In this document: positions 60,906 to 64,000 of the stretch, one piece after another
Layout of the letters: every line of letters begins with the position of its first letter
Position numbering within the stretch: the stretch's first letter is position 1
Assembly: GCA_028284905.1 (NCBI GenBank)
Contig: JANQQU010000065.1
Location: 1 to 64,000 of the forward strand
Reading direction: 5' to 3'
Origin: Calditrichia bacterium
GTDB taxonomy: Bacteria; Calditrichota; Calditrichia; RBG-13-44-9; J075
DNA: 64,000 nt
Position numbers and translations under genes: made by a program
The notes under the pieces: generated by a model
Databases searched by the model: none
What the model was told of the DNA's origin: nothing
What the model saw: only the letters and a program-made list of their open reading frames with translations

Positions 60906-62240
60906 TCATTGCCACTTCAATACTACAATAGTGATATCATCATGTTGGGATGCATCTTTGGAAAACTTCTGTAAATCATCAATGATGGCATCAAGGATGC
61001 CTTCGCAGGTTTTCGTTTTAGCAGTGATGATGGTTTTCTTCAGGCGCTCGAAAGAATAGGCTTCTCCCTCGCTGTTTTTCGCTTCAACAACACCATCTGT
61101 AACCATAATCAGGCAATCATCGGGATAAAGCTGCAGCGTTTGCTGGCTAAAAGAAGCTACCGGAGAAATGCCCAGGGGAATGCCGGGACCGGCTTCGGGA
61201 ATATCGATCGTGTCGCTACCGGGGCTAAAGCGAATCAAAGGCAGGTGGCCGGCACTGGCATATTGAAACAAGCCTGCCTCCGCATCGAGAACGCCATAAG
61301 TAAACGTAATGAACATCCCCCGCCGACTGCGTTCGGCAATTGCCTTGTTCAGGGTTGTCAGCAGTTTTTCCGGTGCCGGATAGATTTGGCTGTAAAGGCG
61401 AAAATCGCTAACCAGGCGAGCCATAAACAGCGCTGCCGGAATGCCTTTCCCGGAAACATCACCAACAGAAATTCCCAGCGTATCATCATCAAAGGTGACG
61501 AAATCGTAAATGTCTCCACCAACGGAAGCTGCGGGCATGCTCTTCGCTGCGACACTGAATTTCTTTTCAGCAGATACCGGAAATGATTCCGGCAGAAAAC
61601 TTTCCTGGATAAATTTCGCCGCTTCCAGCTGTTGTTCTAACCGCTGTTGTTCCAGCTCCAATTCATGGATGCGGGCATTTTCGATGGCCAGTGCCACCTG
61701 CCGGCAAAAAGCGAGGAAGAGATCGAGATCTTCTTCATTAAACGGCTTACCGTCTGTGCGGTTGATGACCTCGGCAACGCCAATGAGTTTATCCCGGACC
61801 ATCAGTGGTGCGGCGAGAATCGAACGGGTGACGAAGCCGGTTTCTTTATCTACGGAAGGGTTGAAGCGAGGATCTTTGTAAGCATCGGGAATAATCTGCG
61901 GTTGGCCATGTTTGGCAACCCAGCCGGCGATACCGGCGTCCATGGGAATTTCAATCGTCTTAAATTTTTCGCTGGCCTCGCCCAGTGCGACGGGAATTTG
62001 AAATACTTTTTTCGTTTCATTAATAATCAAAATCGAACAAGCTTCCGCACCCATTACTTTGTGGGCTTTCTGCATAACGAGGCGAAGCACTTCGTCCAGC
62101 CGGCGGGCAGAGCTGATAATCATGCCCACTTCGATCAGGCTGGAAAGGGCAGCGACCCGCGCGGTTAGTTCATCCATTTCCCGGCGCAGATTGTCAAGTG
62201 CGTCGTCGGAAGATGGCGTATTTTTCATCTTTTCTATCAT
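60906..62240 (-). CDS. GAF-PP2C (RsbU/SpoIIE-type) serine phosphatase
   Basis: 444 residues. N-terminal coiled coil (DNLRREMDELTARVAALSSL), GAF domain about 40-195 (GAEACSILIINE, AGIAGWVAKHGQP, ILAAPLMVRDKLIGV), a helical linker, and a SpoIIE/PP2C domain about 240-444 with metal motifs SVGGDIYDFV, SVGDVSGKGIPAALFMA, GVLDAEAGLFQYASAGHLP, VTDGVVEAKN and DDITIVVLK. It should dephosphorylate the STAS protein in response to a GAF-sensed signal. First gene of the partner-switch module upstream of the Mla set. Confidence 0.95.
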   Translation of the reverse strand: MIEKMKNTPSSDDALDNLRREMDELTARVAALSSLIEVGMIISSARRLDEVLRLVMQKAHKVMGAEACSILIINETKKVFQIPVALGEASEKFKTIEIPMDAGIAGWVAKHGQPQIIPDAYKDPRFNPSVDKETGFVTRSILAAPLMVRDKLIGVAEVINRTDGKPFNEEDLDLFLAFCRQVALAIENARIHELELEQQRLEQQLEAAKFIQESFLPESFPVSAEKKFSVAAKSMPAASVGGDIYDFVTFDDDTLGISVGDVSGKGIPAALFMARLVSDFRLYSQIYPAPEKLLTTLNKAIAERSRRGMFITFTYGVLDAEAGLFQYASAGHLPLIRFSPGSDTIDIPEAGPGIPLGISPVASFSQQTLQLYPDDCLIMVTDGVVEAKNSEGEAYSFERLKKTIITAKTKTCEGILDAIIDDLQKFSKDASQHDDITIVVLKWQ

Positions 62241-62440
62241 TGCTCGATTTTGTCTCTGGCAGCTTTATTCCGGGGATAAAGTAACTATTGATAATTCTTC
62301 GAATACAACATGGCGCAAAAAAAGAAGATAAGCATCCTTAATTCCATTCGCAAACCTCAAAATAAGCGGAGTTAAAGAAAATCAAAAAAGCAGGCAAAAT
62401 ATTGATGCAACATCGAAATCGCTGACCTTTCTCTGTACGC

Positions 62441-62475
62441 TTTGCCCATTTGTAAATTTGCAAATGGGCAAGGGC
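62441..62475. repeat. Octamer palindromic repeat (copy 6)
   Basis: GCCCATTTGTAAATTTGCAAATGGGC, a near-perfect palindrome, in the 62241-62614 gap between divergent genes. I see no gene in the rest of that gap. Confidence 0.8.
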
Positions 62476-62614
62476 TCCTGAGTTCACAGCGCTGATCCTT
62501 TCAGTCCTAACCCTTACCAATCTCCGTATATCTCAAATAGCAATTTTGTTTTTTTCGATACACCCCGATATATTTAAGAAAAATTTGAACAGGTCATTTG
62601 AATTAGGAATACGG

Positions 62615-63214
62615 ATGAAACTAATAGCGAAACTACTCTTCATAATTCTCTTGTTTTGCCTTACGACTTCTTGCGAGAAAACCTATCCGCAATTTATCTT
62701 CGAAACCGAGCTGGGCGAAATTACGGTTGAAGTATATCCTGATAAAGCACCGATTACTGCCGGCAATTTCTTGCGTTATGTTCATGAAGAACGGTTGCAG
62801 GGCGCTACTTTTTACCGAACGGTTCGCGCCGATAATCAGCCTGATAATGATGTTAAAATAGCCGTAATTCAGGGAGGCACTTTCGATGACGATCATCCCC
62901 TGCGCCTGGCACCGATAATTCATGAGTCTACCAAGAAAACCGGGATACTGCACAAAGATGGGGTTATTTCCATGGCCCGTATGGGACCGGGAACGGCCAC
63001 CTGCGAATTTTTCATCTGTGTGGGCGACCAACCGGCGTTGGATTATGGCGGTAAGCGCAATCCGGATGGGCAAGGATTTGCAACTTTTGGCAAAGTAGTA
63101 GAAGGGATGCATGTTGTTCGGGAAATTCATCAGCAACCAGCCGCTGGAGGTCAATACCTGGAACCACGGATAAAGATTCTTTCTGTGCGGATGAAGAACC
63201 AGGCTGATCATTAG
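62615..63214 (+). CDS. Lipoprotein peptidyl-prolyl cis-trans isomerase (cyclophilin type)
   Basis: 199 residues from ATG 62615 (AGGA upstream), preferred to 62546. Lipobox LTTSC. Cyclophilin domain: FETELGEITVEVYPDKAPITAGNFLRYV, ATFYRTVR, IQGGTF (the conserved Q-G-G), GVISMARMGPGTATCEFFIC (here M-A-R-x, T-x-x-x-E-F-F) and FATFGKVVEGMHVV. Catalyses proline isomerisation during folding of exported proteins, anchored to a membrane leaflet in the periplasm. The usual active-site Arg is at FYRTV. Confidence 0.92.
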   Translation: MKLIAKLLFIILLFCLTTSCEKTYPQFIFETELGEITVEVYPDKAPITAGNFLRYVHEERLQGATFYRTVRADNQPDNDVKIAVIQGGTFDDDHPLRLAPIIHESTKKTGILHKDGVISMARMGPGTATCEFFICVGDQPALDYGGKRNPDGQGFATFGKVVEGMHVVREIHQQPAAGGQYLEPRIKILSVRMKNQADH

Positions 63215-63221
63215 ATAGCTG

Positions 63222-63288
63222 TTCGTTGATGGTTGTTCGTTGATCATTTACACTGCCATTGCAGTCAATTGTCCACCAACGAACACCA
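63222..63288. repeat. Interspersed palindrome, GTTCGTTGATGGTTG family
   Basis: GTTCGTTGATGGTTGTTCGTTGATC is followed after a 35-base centre by CCACCAACGAACACC. Same words as 6590-6618 and 58312-58353. It lies just after the cyclophilin gene and may end its transcript. Confidence 0.75.
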
Positions 63289-63414
63289 ATGTTTTAAAAA
63301 CGGGTACTTTTTGCAAACCTCTTCGATTATTTCCAATAAAAACAGCATCCTAAAGCTGGCATGTTTTTTGAATATCTCTGGTTGTTAGATGAAATTATCC
63401 TTGAGGAGATGTGC

Positions 63415-64000
63415 ATGCTAAAGAACTATTTCCTGGTTTTCATTAGAAACTATCGTAACAAATTTTCTTATACCATTCTGAACATTGCCGGACTGGCGGT
63501 GGGCATTGCCTGCTGTTTGTTAATTCTCTTTTGGGTGCGTGATGAATTGAGCTACGATCGCTTTCACGAAAACAGCGCAAATATTTATCGTGCGAATCTC
63601 GTATATAGCTGGGGAGAGGATGCCGGGAAAGGGCCAACATCACCGCCGCCGTTGGCCGAAACGCTGCTGAGTGAATTTCCACAGTTAATCGATGCAACCC
63701 GGATTTATCCCCCTGGTGAGCTGATCATTGGTCGAAATAATCAATTTTTTAATGAATCTGAAATTCTCGCCGTAGAAAAAAACTTCTTCTCATTTTTTAG
63801 CTTGAAGCTAATTGCCGGGGATCCGGCGACTTGCCTGGATGGCCCGTACAAATTGGTGCTGAGTCGATCTACCGCGGAAAAGTATTTTAAGAACGAAGCG
63901 CCTATCGGCAAAACCTTACTGGTCGGTGATGAGCAGACTGCTTTCTCCGTAACCGGGATTGTCGAAGACGCGCCACGCAATTCTCACTTTCAATATGAGA
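63415..64000 (+). CDS. MacB-like/FtsX-domain permease, N-terminal part (runs off the window)
   Basis: 195 codons visible from ATG 63415 (GAGGAG six bases upstream), no stop before the end. MLKNYFLVFIRNYRNKFSYTILNIAGLAVGIACC is followed by LILFWVRDELSYDRFHENSANIYRANLVY and the start of a MacB periplasmic core (LKLIAGDPATCLDGPYKLVLSRSTAEKYF, IGKTLLVGD, VTGIVEDAPRNSHF). Same family as 14399-16780, but a different paralogue (SYTILNIAGLAVGIACC against AFINITGLAIGMACC). Function as for that entry; no ATPase is visible here. Confidence 0.9.
   Translation, partial: MLKNYFLVFIRNYRNKFSYTILNIAGLAVGIACCLLILFWVRDELSYDRFHENSANIYRANLVYSWGEDAGKGPTSPPPLAETLLSEFPQLIDATRIYPPGELIIGRNNQFFNESEILAVEKNFFSFFSLKLIAGDPATCLDGPYKLVLSRSTAEKYFKNEAPIGKTLLVGDEQTAFSVTGIVEDAPRNSHFQYE

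Noticed and set aside
1-64000. tRNA, rRNA or known riboswitch genes
   Set aside because: No cloverleaf, rRNA-conserved block or familiar riboswitch core was recognised on either strand by eye. A covariance-model search would be decisive.

Overview
The window is about 64 kb of bacterial chromosome at moderate GC. It carries no rRNA, tRNA, CRISPR or phage genes that I can see. Four exported proteins end in a C-terminal domain of the 'QNYPNPFNP' type, which is the type IX secretion sorting/FlgD-like tail. There are also MacB/FtsX-type permeases without an adjacent ATPase, a TonB-dependent receptor, a FecR-type anti-sigma factor and several LytS/LytTR regulators. Together these point to the FCB superphylum, most likely a KSB1/Calditrichota-like or Ignavibacteria-like lineage. 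The lineage is inference; no marker gene in the window settles it.

Left part (1-12.4 kb). Two exported, tail-bearing proteins lie on the minus strand. The second (3130-3924) is interrupted by an in-frame TGA exactly where the first cysteine of a thioredoxin CxxC motif belongs, and a bacterial SECIS-like hairpin follows. I read it as an undescribed exported UxxC selenoprotein. A complete trpEGDCFBA operon follows on the plus strand. It has a consensus-like promoter, a 31-residue leader peptide with four Trp codons (W-R-F-W-W-W), a Rho-independent attenuator and competing anti-terminator and protector pairings: a textbook ribosome-mediated trp attenuator. The loose gaps inside the operon are filled by different palindromic repeat elements. 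A stand-alone RlaP-like nucleotidyltransferase follows.

Middle part (12.4-42.6 kb). This holds an ECF sigma factor overlapping a membrane partner, a DUF6265 protein, an FtsX-like permease, a LytS/LytTR two-component pair, and a block of TonB receptor, TPR protein and DUF1579-like protein. A small overlapping cluster follows (SUKH, VanZ-like, DUF4282, thioredoxin-fold). Then come YCF48-repeat and PKD/IPT surface proteins, an orphan LytTR regulator, surface/periplasmic sugar-related proteins, a lipoprotein hydrolase, a second LytS kinase, an acyl-CoA ligase, a TIM-barrel isomerase plus Gfo/Idh/MocA dehydrogenase pair, a HExxH metalloprotease-like protein and an ADP-forming acyl-CoA synthetase.

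Right part (42.6-64 kb). An intact insertion sequence sits inside an octamer repeat. It is followed by a PqqB-like metallo-beta-lactamase protein, small membrane proteins, a membrane-anchored LytTR regulator, a UbiB-type kinase, a GDPD, an outer-membrane barrel, an aromatic-amino-acid-type decarboxylase, a FecR anti-sigma factor and a large repeat surface protein. An Mla-type lipid transport locus (aux lipoprotein, MlaD, MlaF, MlaE) follows, directly downstream of an RsbU/RsbW/STAS partner-switching module. A cyclophilin lipoprotein and the start of another FtsX-like permease end the window.

A striking genome-scale feature is the number of distinct short interspersed palindromic repeat families (at least eight) that occupy most intergenic gaps, including gaps inside operons.
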